A stretch of 64,000 nt of DNA from Nostoc commune NIES-4072 (lineage in GTDB: Bacteria > Cyanobacteriota > Cyanobacteriia > Cyanobacteriales > Nostocaceae), in the NCBI RefSeq assembly GCF_003113895.1, contig NZ_BDUD01000001.1, positions 679,388-743,387 on the forward strand, read 5' to 3'. Positions 18,356-28,100 of the stretch are shown here, in pieces. Under the pieces are notes generated by a model. That model did not search any database. It worked only from the letters and a program-made list of their open reading frames with translations, and was not told the origin of the DNA. Position 1 is the stretch's first letter; the number at the start of each line of letters is the position of its first letter. Made by a program: the position numbers and the translations under genes.

Positions 18356-18488
18356 GTGATAACGCATCTGTGTTTGTAGTTGGCGATTTAAAACTAAAGC
18401 GCTAACTACAAACTGATTATTCCCCAGCGAAAACAGGGAAAGATAAATCAACAATCGACATTGTGAAAGTTTTTTGAGGTTATTTATT

Positions 18489-19052
18489 ATGAAGCGTCTT
18501 TCTTTTGCAGGTTTAGGAGCGATCGCACTTATTGCTACCGTTCCATTTGTCAATCAAGTGCCGGGAGTGCCTTCTCTATGGCATTCTACAACCGCCATCG
18601 CTCAAAATGTCAAACCTCAAGGGCAGTTACAGTTGCGCTTAGAGGCAGAAAAGCAAGTGGTGGCACAGGATCAACAAGGTAAGCAAAGTAAGAAATGGGA
18701 ACCTTTGAAAGGTCAAGCTGTGGTGCGACCAGGAGATGTGTTGCGTTATACCTTGAGCGGTGAGAATAAGAGCGATCGCCCAGTCAAAAATTTGGTTCTA
18801 AATCAACCTATTCCTAAAGGAATGGTGTACGTACTGAAATCTGTTTCTGCCCCTAATAATACTAAAGCTACTTACAGTATTGATGGCGGGCGCAGCTTTG
18901 TCGAAAATCCTACTGTTAAAGTTACTCTTCCTGACGGCAAAGTGGAAACAAAGCCAGCACCAGCGAATGTTTACACCCATATCCGTTTGCAAGTTCCGTT
19001 AGTTGCAGCAAAGACAACAGTTAAAGCGACTTATCAAACTCAAGTGCGCTGA
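18489..19052 (+). CDS. small secreted DUF11 protein
   Basis: 187 residues from the ATG at 18489, with GAGG about 10 bases upstream; a TTG at 18474 would overlap that ribosome-binding site. The signal peptide (MKRLSFAGLGAIALIATVPF) is cleaved near TAIAQ. One DUF11-type Ig fold follows: VVRPGDVLRYTLSGENKSD, VKNLVLNQPIPKGMVYV, SIDGGRSF, ending in the strand KATYQTQVR. It is small enough to be a subunit or adaptor of the larger neighbours. Same strand as the flanking surface genes. Confidence 0.8.
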   Translation: MKRLSFAGLGAIALIATVPFVNQVPGVPSLWHSTTAIAQNVKPQGQLQLRLEAEKQVVAQDQQGKQSKKWEPLKGQAVVRPGDVLRYTLSGENKSDRPVKNLVLNQPIPKGMVYVLKSVSAPNNTKATYSIDGGRSFVENPTVKVTLPDGKVETKPAPANVYTHIRLQVPLVAAKTTVKATYQTQVR

Positions 19053-19071
19053 TTCGCGCCTATACGGATAA

Positions 19072-19112
19072 AATCCCCCCGCCTGTGGCGACCCCCTTTT
19101 TAAGGGGGTAAA
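19072..19112. repeat. G/C-run hairpin repeat
   Basis: CCCCCTTTTTAAGGGGG lies inside a longer repeat-like block (AATCCCCCCGCCTGTGGCGACC...) of a kind common in Nostoc. It occupies the gap before the next gene and explains why an ATG at 19117 is less convincing than the GTG at 19219. Confidence 0.55.
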
Positions 19113-19218
19113 AGGAATGAAACAGCCCTGCTTTATAAGGAGAATCGGAGGGATCTTCGATAGAGAAACAAATGCTTTTGTCAACAAAAAAAGCGGCATT
19201 CCAGAGGAGATATGTTCA

Positions 19219-20760
19219 GTGAGCCGTCCTCAAAACCAAAACCAAATTACTTCTAGCAGTAGCTGGTATCAAAGGTTAACGGCTACTGTTCTTCTGGCAA
19301 GTGTTTTGCATACTACTATACCTATACCAGCGATCGCGCAACAGACTAAGAATCTGATTGCGTCTGTGCCATTAACAAATCAAGCTACTTATACTTATAC
19401 AGATTCTACTAGTAATTATAAATATCAAGGAAGTTCTAGTCAGCTTAATGTTAGTCCTAACCCATTAATTGACCCATTAGGGCGGATTTTAGGTTGCGCT
19501 GGCGAACTTTTACCTGACTATACAGGTTTTTCAGTTGGAGTATACGAACCTAATTCCAGCGATCCAACGGGTACAGAATTGGGAAACTTAGTTCCTTTAA
19601 CTCGAACAGAGTTACCGGATATTGCTAATAACAACGTTCCTGGCGGTAAATCGCCAAATATCGAAAATAGTAATCCCTATTTTATTACGAATAACCCTGC
19701 GGGTGTCTACAATTTTCTCCTCGATCCTAACAAGGGTCAAACTAATCCAGGTAGAAGCTACATTTTTGTAGTTAATCCCCCAGCAAATTCCATCTTTAAA
19801 CAACGACGCATCAAAATTGAAATCATTGCTAGCACTGGCAGTGAAGGTAATAATCTCGTGCGGTATGTCGCTACTTCTTTAGATGGTCAGCCAATTAGTG
19901 TTCTAGGCGAGACAAGGGTCGAGGATACGGTTGTTTTAGTTAACAATGCTGAAACGCAAGCACTGAAGTTATTTGCCTTTGATTTCAGTACAAATTTATG
20001 TCAACCCAATCAGGTGCAGATTATCAAAACAAGCGATCGCGCTGCTGCTGAACCTGGAGATACAGTAATCTACCGCCTCTCAGTAAAAAATCTCGCTGAT
20101 GCTGGTTTGAATAATTTAGTTGTTACCGACAACTTACCTTTAGGATTCCAGTTCTTGCCCAAATCTGTGCGGGGAGAGTTAGATGGTCAAGCGATCGCTA
20201 TTACCTCAGAACGCAATGGAAACACGGTGACATTCCGGACAGATGTCACAATTCCTACAGAGAAAGTCTTGAATATTGCCTACGCGGCTCAACTAACAGC
20301 CGATGCTTTGCGCGGTAGTGGTCGTAATAGTGCGATCGCTAATGCCCGACGAGCTGACAACGGTTTTAGCACTAAAGATGGCCCAGCAACGCACCAGTTA
20401 AAAATTCGTCCAGGAATCGTTTCTGATTGTGGCACAATCATCGGCCGCGTGTTTGTTGATAAAAACTTTGACGGTGAACAACAGCGTGGTGAGCCTGGAG
20501 TACCAAATGCGGTGATTTTTCTGGAGGATGGAAACCGCATCACCACAGACCCGAATGGGTTGTTTTCATTAGCCAATGCTTTACCAGGAAACCATACGGG
20601 TGTGCTAGACCTCAGCAGTCTTCCTGGTTATACTCTGGCTCCCAATAACAAATTCCGCGAACGGAATAGCCAATCTCGTCTAGTGCGTTTAGAGCCTGGT
20701 GGCTTGGTACGTATGAATTTCGCAGTTACCCCCACCTTTCAGGAGCCAGTCAAGAAATGA
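19219..20760 (+). CDS. secreted DUF11 plus SdrD-B-type protein, coupled to the next gene
   Basis: 513 residues from the GTG at 19219, which has GAGGAG 9 bases upstream and puts the signal peptide (LTATVLLASVLHTTIPIPAIAQ) near the N-terminus. An ATG at 19117 adds 34 residues. The order is: N-terminal module (TNQATYTYTDSTSN), an unassigned beta domain (about 80-270), a DUF11 repeat (EPGDTVIYRLSVKNLADAGL...VVTDNLPLGFQFLP), then an SdrD-B/Cna-B-like domain (GRVFVDKNFDGEQQRGEPGV). The stop overlaps the start of the next gene as ATGA (20757-20760). That arrangement implies translational coupling and suggests the two products work together. Confidence 0.82.
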   Translation: MSRPQNQNQITSSSSWYQRLTATVLLASVLHTTIPIPAIAQQTKNLIASVPLTNQATYTYTDSTSNYKYQGSSSQLNVSPNPLIDPLGRILGCAGELLPDYTGFSVGVYEPNSSDPTGTELGNLVPLTRTELPDIANNNVPGGKSPNIENSNPYFITNNPAGVYNFLLDPNKGQTNPGRSYIFVVNPPANSIFKQRRIKIEIIASTGSEGNNLVRYVATSLDGQPISVLGETRVEDTVVLVNNAETQALKLFAFDFSTNLCQPNQVQIIKTSDRAAAEPGDTVIYRLSVKNLADAGLNNLVVTDNLPLGFQFLPKSVRGELDGQAIAITSERNGNTVTFRTDVTIPTEKVLNIAYAAQLTADALRGSGRNSAIANARRADNGFSTKDGPATHQLKIRPGIVSDCGTIIGRVFVDKNFDGEQQRGEPGVPNAVIFLEDGNRITTDPNGLFSLANALPGNHTGVLDLSSLPGYTLAPNNKFRERNSQSRLVRLEPGGLVRMNFAVTPTFQEPVKK

Positions 20761-23700
20761 AACTTAGACTGCACGATGTAAATACATTTAACTTGAGGTT
20801 GATGGGGGCGATGCCGGTAGTAGCTCTCAGCCTTATTTTGTACCCTGCAATAGTCAAAGCAGAACCAGTCAATGAAAATCTCTTTTTCTCTGATTCCCCT
20901 TCGCAAGCAGATAAGGGTGTTGAAGCAGAGGCAAGGGAGCAGGGAGCTTTTAGCTGGGGAGAGGGCGCTAAGGGGTTAGATTCCGCTTTGGTTTTTTCAG
21001 ATAACCTGAAAAGTTCCAAGCAACTTCCACCTCACAAATTTCCTTCCTCACCAACTACTGATACTTCAATTCCAGATGTCCAGCCAAGTGAAACGGAAAT
21101 ACAACCATTTCAACCAACAAGTTCCGTAGATTTACCCAGAGGCTTACGCAAAATAGCCGGAATTAAGAACAAGAATGATGGAAGTAAAGACACGAAAACA
21201 CAATTGCAAGGTTCTCTAAAGCAAATACAACCATTCCAACCAGCAAGTTCCGTAGGCTTACCTAGAGGTTTAAGCAAAATAGCAGGAGTAGAAAAGGGGC
21301 AAGAGGTGAATGAAAATCTTCCCATGTCCCCTACTCCCGCCATTTCTTCAGCAATCAAAATTCTGACTCCGACGGCTGAGGGCGTTGTAGATGTACAAGC
21401 TACCACAGTTACTGTGCAATTTCCCGTTGGAAGTCAGGTGGAATTGCGGGTGAATGGCATTTTGGTAGATTCTTCTTTGGTGGGACGCACGGAAAGTGAT
21501 GCCACTACCAATCTAATAACGCAGACATGGTATGGTGTCTCGTTAAAAGAAGGTAAAAATACTATCTCTGCACAAGTAGTTGGAGGAAAAGAACCCCCCG
21601 TAACGGTGCAAGTTGCAGTCAGGGGAGCGCCGCAGCAACTAACTTTAGAAACAGTTGAGTCTCGCATCCCAGCAGATGGACGTTCCACAGCGACAATTCG
21701 GGGTCAACTCATCGATGCAAATGGCAATCGCTCTAATCGTGATGCTGTTGTCACTTTGATACCTACTGCTGGAGAGTTTGTTGGGAAAGACTTTAAACCC
21801 GATGAACCAGGATTTCAAGTGGAGGCGAAAGCGGGACAATTTACAGCTACGTTACGATCGCAACTCAAAGCCGAAACTGTCCGAATTCGGGCGATCGCTA
21901 ATAATTTAGAAGCCTTTACTCAACTACAATTTGAAACGGCACTGCGTCCGAGTTTGGTGACAGGGGTAATAGATTTACGTTTGGGTGCTAGAGGTACAAA
22001 TTATTACGGCAGTTTTCGTGATTTTCTCCCTCCTGACAAAGACAACGGAACGCAATTAGATTTCCACTCAGCAGTATTCGCCACTGGTGCGATCGGGGAA
22101 TGGTTATTTACAGGCGCATATAACAGTTCTCGTAGCCTCAATGAAGATTGCGACTGTAATAATCGTCTGTTTAGAACTTACCAATCGAGTGAGCAAAATT
22201 ATCCAGTCTATGGCGATAGCTCGAAAGTTGATGTCGTTGCTCCTTCTATTGACAGCGTATATCTGCGTTTGGAGCGTTCAACTGGTATCCCTGGATCTTC
22301 TCCTGATTATGCCATGTGGGGTGACTATAACACAGAAGAATTTGCGCGGCGATCGCAGCAATTTACTTCTATCACCCGTCAACTCCACGGTTTTAAAGCT
22401 AACTACAACTTAGGGAACTTACAAATTACAGGTTTGTATGGCAACCATTTAGAAGGGTTTCAACGAGATACTATTGCTCCTGATGGTACTAGTGGTTATT
22501 ATTTCCTCTCTCGCAGAATACTGCAACCAGGTAGCGAAAATGTCTTTATCGAGTTAGAAGAACTCAATCGTCCTGGGACTGTATTAGAACGCAAACAGCT
22601 TAACCGAGGCCCAGACTACGAAATAGACTACGATCGCGGTACTTTATTATTCCGCGAACCCATCCTCCGCACCGATATTGATCAAGTCGGACAAGTATTG
22701 GTACGCCGGATTGTTGTTACCTATCAATATGACAGCGAAGATTCTGATAGTAATATCTATGCTGGTCGTTTGCAATATAACCTTTCCCGTAAGCTGAACC
22801 AAGAAAGCTGGATCGGAGCAAGTTACGTTCAAGAAAATCAGGGAGTGCGTGACTTTCAACTCTACGGTGCAGATGCGCTGATTTCTTTGGGTAATCAGGG
22901 TAACTTAATTGCAGAATATGCCCATTCGACTAATGATTCTGATGTTGTGGGAAAGGTTAGCGGTGACGCTTACCGGCTGGAAGCTGAGGGACAGATTACT
23001 AATGGGATTCAAGGTCGTGCTTATTATCGTTTTGCTGATACAGGTTTTGCCAATAATGCCACTATCAGCTTTGTCCCAGGACAAACCCGTTATGGAGCGC
23101 AGGTTACAGCTAAACTGGCCTCAACCACTAACGTCAGAGTGCAATATGACCACGAAGACAATTTTGGGATTGCTCCCCAACCCCTAGATACCTTTGAAGA
23201 ACTGTTTGCACCGCGTTCTGAGGCGATACCTGGGAGCAAAGTTGATAATTCGCTGACGACGATTTCCGCCGGTATTCAACAACGTCTGGGTAAAGCTACT
23301 ATTGATCTGGATTGGATTCATCGTCATCGAGAAGACCGCATTCCCGACAGCGCCCTAAGTAGTACTTCTGATCAACTGCGATCGCGTTTTTCAGTTCCCA
23401 TTGCCAAGAACCTGACTTTTCAGGCGCAAAATGAATTAAGTTTATCTTCTCAAAAAGATACTGTTTACCCAGACCGTACTATTTTCGGGTTGAATTGGGC
23501 AGCAATCCCTGGTGTAAATATCAGTCTGGCCCAACAGTTTTACACTAGCGGTCAATATTCAGGTAATTCCATCACCAGCTTGAGTGTCAACGGTGAACAC
23601 AAACTCGGATCAGATACTACTTTGACCGGTCGTTATTCAATTTTGGGTGGTGCGAATGAAATGACTACTCAAGGAGCAATTGGTCTAAATAATCGTTGGA

Positions 23701-24665
23701 ATATTGCTCATGGATTACGGCTGAACTTAGCTTACGAACACGTATTTGGCAACTTCTTCGGACGGACTGGAGCAGGACAACAATATGCCCAACCCTTCGC
23801 TTTTGGTCAATCAGCATCTGCGATCGGATTTGATGGTGGCGATAGCTACAGCGTGGGGCTAGAATACTCTGATAATCCACAGTTTCAAGCCAGCGCCCGT
23901 TATGAACATCGTTCTTCTTCTAGTGGTAGCAATACAGTAATTACCGCAGGTGCTACGGGTAAAATTTCTCCGGCTCTGACCGCTTTGGTACGTTATCAAC
24001 AAGCTGGTTCTTCCAATCAAAAGCTTTCAGGATTGGGAGATACTGCTAACTTGAAGGTAGGTTTAGCTTACCGCGACCCCAATAGCGATAAATTTAATGC
24101 CTTATTGCGTTATGAATATCGACAAAATCCATCAACTGTTCCTGACACCATCCTGTTAGGAAGTGGTACAGGTTCCCAAGACCATACTTTTGCTTTAGAA
24201 GCTATTTACGCTCCTAACTGGCAATGGGAATTTTATGGTAAGTATGCCTTGCGTAACAGTACTTCTTACATAGCTAGTGATTTAGCAGGTACTAGCACAG
24301 TAAATCTGGCCCAACTACGGGCTACTTATCGTTTGGGATATAGCTGGGATTTGGTGGGTGAGGCTCGTGTGATTAGTCAGCCTAACTACAGCGAAACAGG
24401 GTTTGTTCTAGAAACAGGCTACTACCTCACACCTAACCTGCGCCTTTCGGCTGGATATGTGTTTGGTAAAGTTGATGACCGAGATTTTTCTGGCACACGT
24501 TCGGCGGGAGGCGCATATTTAGGCTTTACGGTCAAACTCAACGAATTGTTTGAAGGCTTTGGACAACAAAAGATTCCATTACGCCAGCCACAAGAATCTG
24601 CAATGAAAACTTTGGTGAATAAACTTAAAGCCGCAACAACGGCGATGCAAAAGCGTGAAATATAA
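20757..24665 (+). CDS. outer-membrane beta-barrel protein with Ig and Big_1-like domains
   Basis: 1302 residues. Signal peptide about 1-36 (VVALSLILYPAIVKAEP). A low-complexity stretch to about 190 contains a duplicated 23-residue segment (115-137 and 157-179, IQPFQP-SSV-LPRGL-KIAG). Then an Ig-like domain (about 198-290), an invasin-type Big_1 domain (about 291-400, SRIPADGRSTATIRGQLIDA) and a long beta-barrel (about 400-1270) with alternating strands and a D-Y-E-I-D-Y-D-R-G-T-L-L-F motif near 625. The last about 30 residues are a helical tail. Barrel after Ig domains is the reverse of intimin. No TonB box or plug domain is evident, so calling it a TonB receptor is not supported. Likely an outer-membrane exporter or anchor for its coupled neighbour (inference). 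Confidence 0.78.
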   Translation: MKLRLHDVNTFNLRLMGAMPVVALSLILYPAIVKAEPVNENLFFSDSPSQADKGVEAEAREQGAFSWGEGAKGLDSALVFSDNLKSSKQLPPHKFPSSPTTDTSIPDVQPSETEIQPFQPTSSVDLPRGLRKIAGIKNKNDGSKDTKTQLQGSLKQIQPFQPASSVGLPRGLSKIAGVEKGQEVNENLPMSPTPAISSAIKILTPTAEGVVDVQATTVTVQFPVGSQVELRVNGILVDSSLVGRTESDATTNLITQTWYGVSLKEGKNTISAQVVGGKEPPVTVQVAVRGAPQQLTLETVESRIPADGRSTATIRGQLIDANGNRSNRDAVVTLIPTAGEFVGKDFKPDEPGFQVEAKAGQFTATLRSQLKAETVRIRAIANNLEAFTQLQFETALRPSLVTGVIDLRLGARGTNYYGSFRDFLPPDKDNGTQLDFHSAVFATGAIGEWLFTGAYNSSRSLNEDCDCNNRLFRTYQSSEQNYPVYGDSSKVDVVAPSIDSVYLRLERSTGIPGSSPDYAMWGDYNTEEFARRSQQFTSITRQLHGFKANYNLGNLQITGLYGNHLEGFQRDTIAPDGTSGYYFLSRRILQPGSENVFIELEELNRPGTVLERKQLNRGPDYEIDYDRGTLLFREPILRTDIDQVGQVLVRRIVVTYQYDSEDSDSNIYAGRLQYNLSRKLNQESWIGASYVQENQGVRDFQLYGADALISLGNQGNLIAEYAHSTNDSDVVGKVSGDAYRLEAEGQITNGIQGRAYYRFADTGFANNATISFVPGQTRYGAQVTAKLASTTNVRVQYDHEDNFGIAPQPLDTFEELFAPRSEAIPGSKVDNSLTTISAGIQQRLGKATIDLDWIHRHREDRIPDSALSSTSDQLRSRFSVPIAKNLTFQAQNELSLSSQKDTVYPDRTIFGLNWAAIPGVNISLAQQFYTSGQYSGNSITSLSVNGEHKLGSDTTLTGRYSILGGANEMTTQGAIGLNNRWNIAHGLRLNLAYEHVFGNFFGRTGAGQQYAQPFAFGQSASAIGFDGGDSYSVGLEYSDNPQFQASARYEHRSSSSGSNTVITAGATGKISPALTALVRYQQAGSSNQKLSGLGDTANLKVGLAYRDPNSDKFNALLRYEYRQNPSTVPDTILLGSGTGSQDHTFALEAIYAPNWQWEFYGKYALRNSTSYIASDLAGTSTVNLAQLRATYRLGYSWDLVGEARVISQPNYSETGFVLETGYYLTPNLRLSAGYVFGKVDDRDFSGTRSAGGAYLGFTVKLNELFEGFGQQKIPLRQPQESAMKTLVNKLKAATTAMQKREI

Positions 24666-24675
24666 AACGGTTATT

Positions 24676-24706
24676 TGTAGAGACGTAGCACTGCTACTTC
24701 TCTACA
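24676..24706. repeat. TGTAGAGACG hairpin repeat, copy 1
   Basis: Inverted repeat TGTAGAGACGTAGCA / TGCTACTTCTCTACA (14 of 15 paired). A near-perfect relative is at 31204-31236. It lies 34 bp upstream of a broken REP-associated transposase gene. Confidence 0.8.
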
Positions 24707-24740
24707 TTGGGTTGTAAACAACGGATGGGGAATTTTCACG

Positions 24741-25095
24741 ATGATCAAACCAAAATTTCAGGGCAAATACCGCGTAGAGTCCACCCGTTTACCAAATCGA
24801 AATTATGCTGCGAATGGTTGGTATTGCATCACCATTTGTACTAAAGATTGCTTTGATTATTTTGCTCAGGTCGTGTCAGGTCAGGTAAAACTTTTGAAAA
24901 TAGGATAAATTGCTCAAAAATGTGGGATAGAAATTCCCAATCATTTAAATTAAGTGAATATGAATTTCTATGATAGATTTTCGTATAAATTGGGAAACCT
25001 AAAAGCGGGCGATCGCAACTCATCTCCAATATGGTAATTCTAAACCTTCTATTAATGCCGTTGTTCGCTCCATAGTAAAACCAGTAATTCGTTAG
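24741..25095 (+). pseudogene. REP-associated tyrosine transposase (RAYT), degraded
   Basis: Starts with ATG at 24741 and reads KFQGKYRVESTRLPNRNYA, NGWYCITICTKDCFDYF, GQVKLLKIG, then an in-frame TAA. The same frame continues as IAQKCGIEIPNH, the next conserved block of the Y1 (IS200-like) REP-transposase family. Further on, YGNSKPSINAVVRS resembles a later block in another frame. The histidine (HUH-type) metal motif is not seen and several stops interrupt, so it is inactive. Relatives of this family mobilise or maintain REP palindromes, and a palindromic repeat lies directly upstream. Confidence 0.75.
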
Positions 25096-25121
25096 TCTTC
25101 CCAATTTTTCAATAACTAACA

Positions 25122-28100
25122 ATGAAATATTTATTTAAATATCTAAGAGAGATCAATAAACTTGCTCACAAAAGCCTTCCCAGGCGAAGTTATTCTCTAT
25201 CTACACTACGCATTGTAGGAACGCTAATAGTTTCAGGTGCATTTCTAGCTCCACAAATCCTGTTGCCACCACAGTCTGCGCTGGCAGATAAAACTGGAAT
25301 TTGTGCTGTACCGGGTAAGGATGGTGTTGGGACGATTAGCGGTATCCTCAATTCTTACTATCCCGGCGCAACGGGTGCAACAGTCGCAGTTGGTGCAATG
25401 TCAATTCCAGTGGGTGCTATTAACTCAGCAGGATCAACAACCCCCATCGCGGCTGGGGATTTGCTTTTGATTATTCAAATGCAAGATGCCGCAATCGATT
25501 CCACCAACTCCGATGCCTATGGTAATGGTGTTGGTGGAGATGTGACTCCCCCAGCAGGTGTGACAACAGTTCCACAACCTTTAGGTGCCAGTGGATGGAC
25601 AAACTTAAATAAAGCTGGACGTTATGAATATGCTGTAGCAACAGGGCCAGTCAGTGGTGGGGCAATTCCTATTAGCCAGGGTACCGTCAACTCTTACTCG
25701 CAAAGTACTGCAACCACAGCAAAAGGACAGAGTACTTATCAGGTTGTGCGTATACCTCAGTACTCAAGCGGCACGATTAGTGGTGCAGTGACCACCAGTG
25801 CACGCTGGAATGGTTCATCGGGCGGGATTGTCGCCTTTGATGTCGCCGGACAACTCAACCTTGGTGGCGGTACAGTTGATGTAAATGGCTTAGGGTTTCG
25901 CGGCGGTGGAACGAATAAAAACGGTGTTACCAATGGCGGTAATGCTCAAACCAACTATCGCAGTACAGATACGGGCGCTGGTACTGGTAGTGATGCTCCT
26001 AAGGGCGAAGGTATTGCTGGTACACCCCGACTGGTTTCACAGCAACCATTTGGCTCTTTTAATGTCCGATCATCAACTGTCACTATCGACAATAGTACCC
26101 AAGGCTATCCCAATGGTGATGATGGTCGAGGTGCCCCTGCCAATGCTGGAGGAGGTGGTAACGAACACAACTCTGGGGGTGGCGGCGGTGCCAATGGAGG
26201 TAATGGCGGCTTGGGTGGGCGATCGTTCACATATACTGGTGGAGGTACAGGCTTAGGCTACTATGTTGGTGGTTTTGGTGGTACAGCTCTGACGGCAGAC
26301 CCAACTCGCTTAGTAATGGGCGGTGGCGGGGGGGCTGGTGACGTTAACGATCAGGTTATGCCTTCAGGGTCAGGGGGCGGCGGCGGTGGCATGGTGTTCA
26401 TTCGCGCTGGAAGTGTGAGTGGCACTGCCACCATTAACGCCAGAGGTGCAGATGGAATTGATAGTCCTGGGGGAGCAAACCCAGATGCAGGAGGTGGCGG
26501 CGGTGCGGGTGGTACAGCATTAATCACGGCTGCCGGAGGCAGTTTGGCTGGGCTGACGATTAATGCAACGGGGGGGACAGGTGGTGATCTAAACGAAAAT
26601 GGCACTAATGAAACTGACGGGCCGGGTGGTGGGGGGGGGGGCGGTGCTGTCTATACAACTGGCGGCGTGACTGCTAATGTTAGCGGCGGCACATCCGGCT
26701 TGATCGTTAACGGTACAGTGAACAATAACACTTCAAACGGTGCAACGGCTGGCACAAGCGGTATCAATCAGACAGTTACTGCGGCTAGCCTTACAACCAG
26801 TATTTCTGGTAGTGCTGGCTGTGTACCTCAACTAACGGTCACAAAGACGACCAGCACACCGACGACGACTGCGGGGGGTACCGCTACTTACACCATTACC
26901 GTTGCCAATGCTGCCAATCGAGCCAGCGCCACTCAAGTTGATATTTCTGATGCCTTACCTGCTGGTTTTACCTATGCCTCTGTTGGTTCAGTTAACTTAA
27001 CTGGTGGTGCAACTCGAACAACAACGACAAATCCAACTGTCGGGGCCACTAATCCAAGTTTTGGGCAGTTCACCATTCCCGGTGGAGGACAGGTGCAAAT
27101 TACCTTCACAGTAAATGTGGTAGCGGGTAAGGCATTAGGCACTTATCAGAACCCAGCTACAGCAACCTATCTCGACCCTACCCGCACCACCACTAATGGA
27201 ACAACCACCGCAACGTATAATTCCGCTTCCAGCACCGGAGAAGACGTTACTATTATTCCTCCACCTGTAACCGTGAGTGGAACAGTATTTAGCGATGCTG
27301 ATGCAGATGTTACTATCAACGGCAGCGACGCAGGAAGCAATGCCGGATCGGCAAACCTGACCATTTATGCCGTCGATACTTCTGGCAAGGTACTAGATAA
27401 AATTACTGTCGCGGCTAATGGTACTTACAGTCTGGCTAACGTCCCTGCAAATTCCAGTGTGACGCTGCGGCTTTCTAATGACTCGACTGTAGCAATTGGG
27501 GCAACCGCACCCACAGCCTCTACCATTCCCAGTGGTTGGTATTATACGGGCGAAAACAAAAATGGCACAGTCGATGGGACGATCGCCACATTAGGTAATA
27601 TTGCCCTGACCACTACTACAAGCAATCTCACCAATCAAAATTTTGGCATTCGTCAAGCCTACACCATCACTGCTGACCCCGCCCCGACAACCTGTAACCC
27701 AGACTACAGAACTGCCTTGAACACAGGGATTACTGCTGCTGGTGGGCAATTAGCAGTCGGAGCCTATGACTTAAACTGGACTGCTGAATGGATTGCTGGC
27801 CCCGCTAGCGGGCCTGGAACTCCTTATGCCCCGCCGCGCCCTGTGGGAGTCATGCCTGCGGTGGTAGTTGGCAAACTCGCCAGCACTTGGGTGACTGAAC
27901 CAACCAATCCAGCCAATGCACGCTGGATTAGCTATCCATTCCGCTTATCCGTAAACACCGATGGCTATCATAATGATGCTGATTTAGATGGCATTCAAGC
28001 GGAAGGTAATAGTGGCTTCTCTGGGCCTGGCACCTCTGATGATGTGCGACTGAAATTCACCTCAACACTGACTTTGCCCAGTAATGCCAATACGATCTCA

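Noticed and set aside
20757..24665. TonB-dependent siderophore receptor
   Set aside because: Although a barrel and a tonB/exb system occur in the window, I find no TonB box or plug domain, and its N-terminal Ig and Big_1 domains do not fit. The genes are 18 kb apart.
24841..25122. 93-codon minus-strand frame
   Set aside because: It is antisense to the degraded REP-associated transposase, whose plus-strand remnants explain the sequence.
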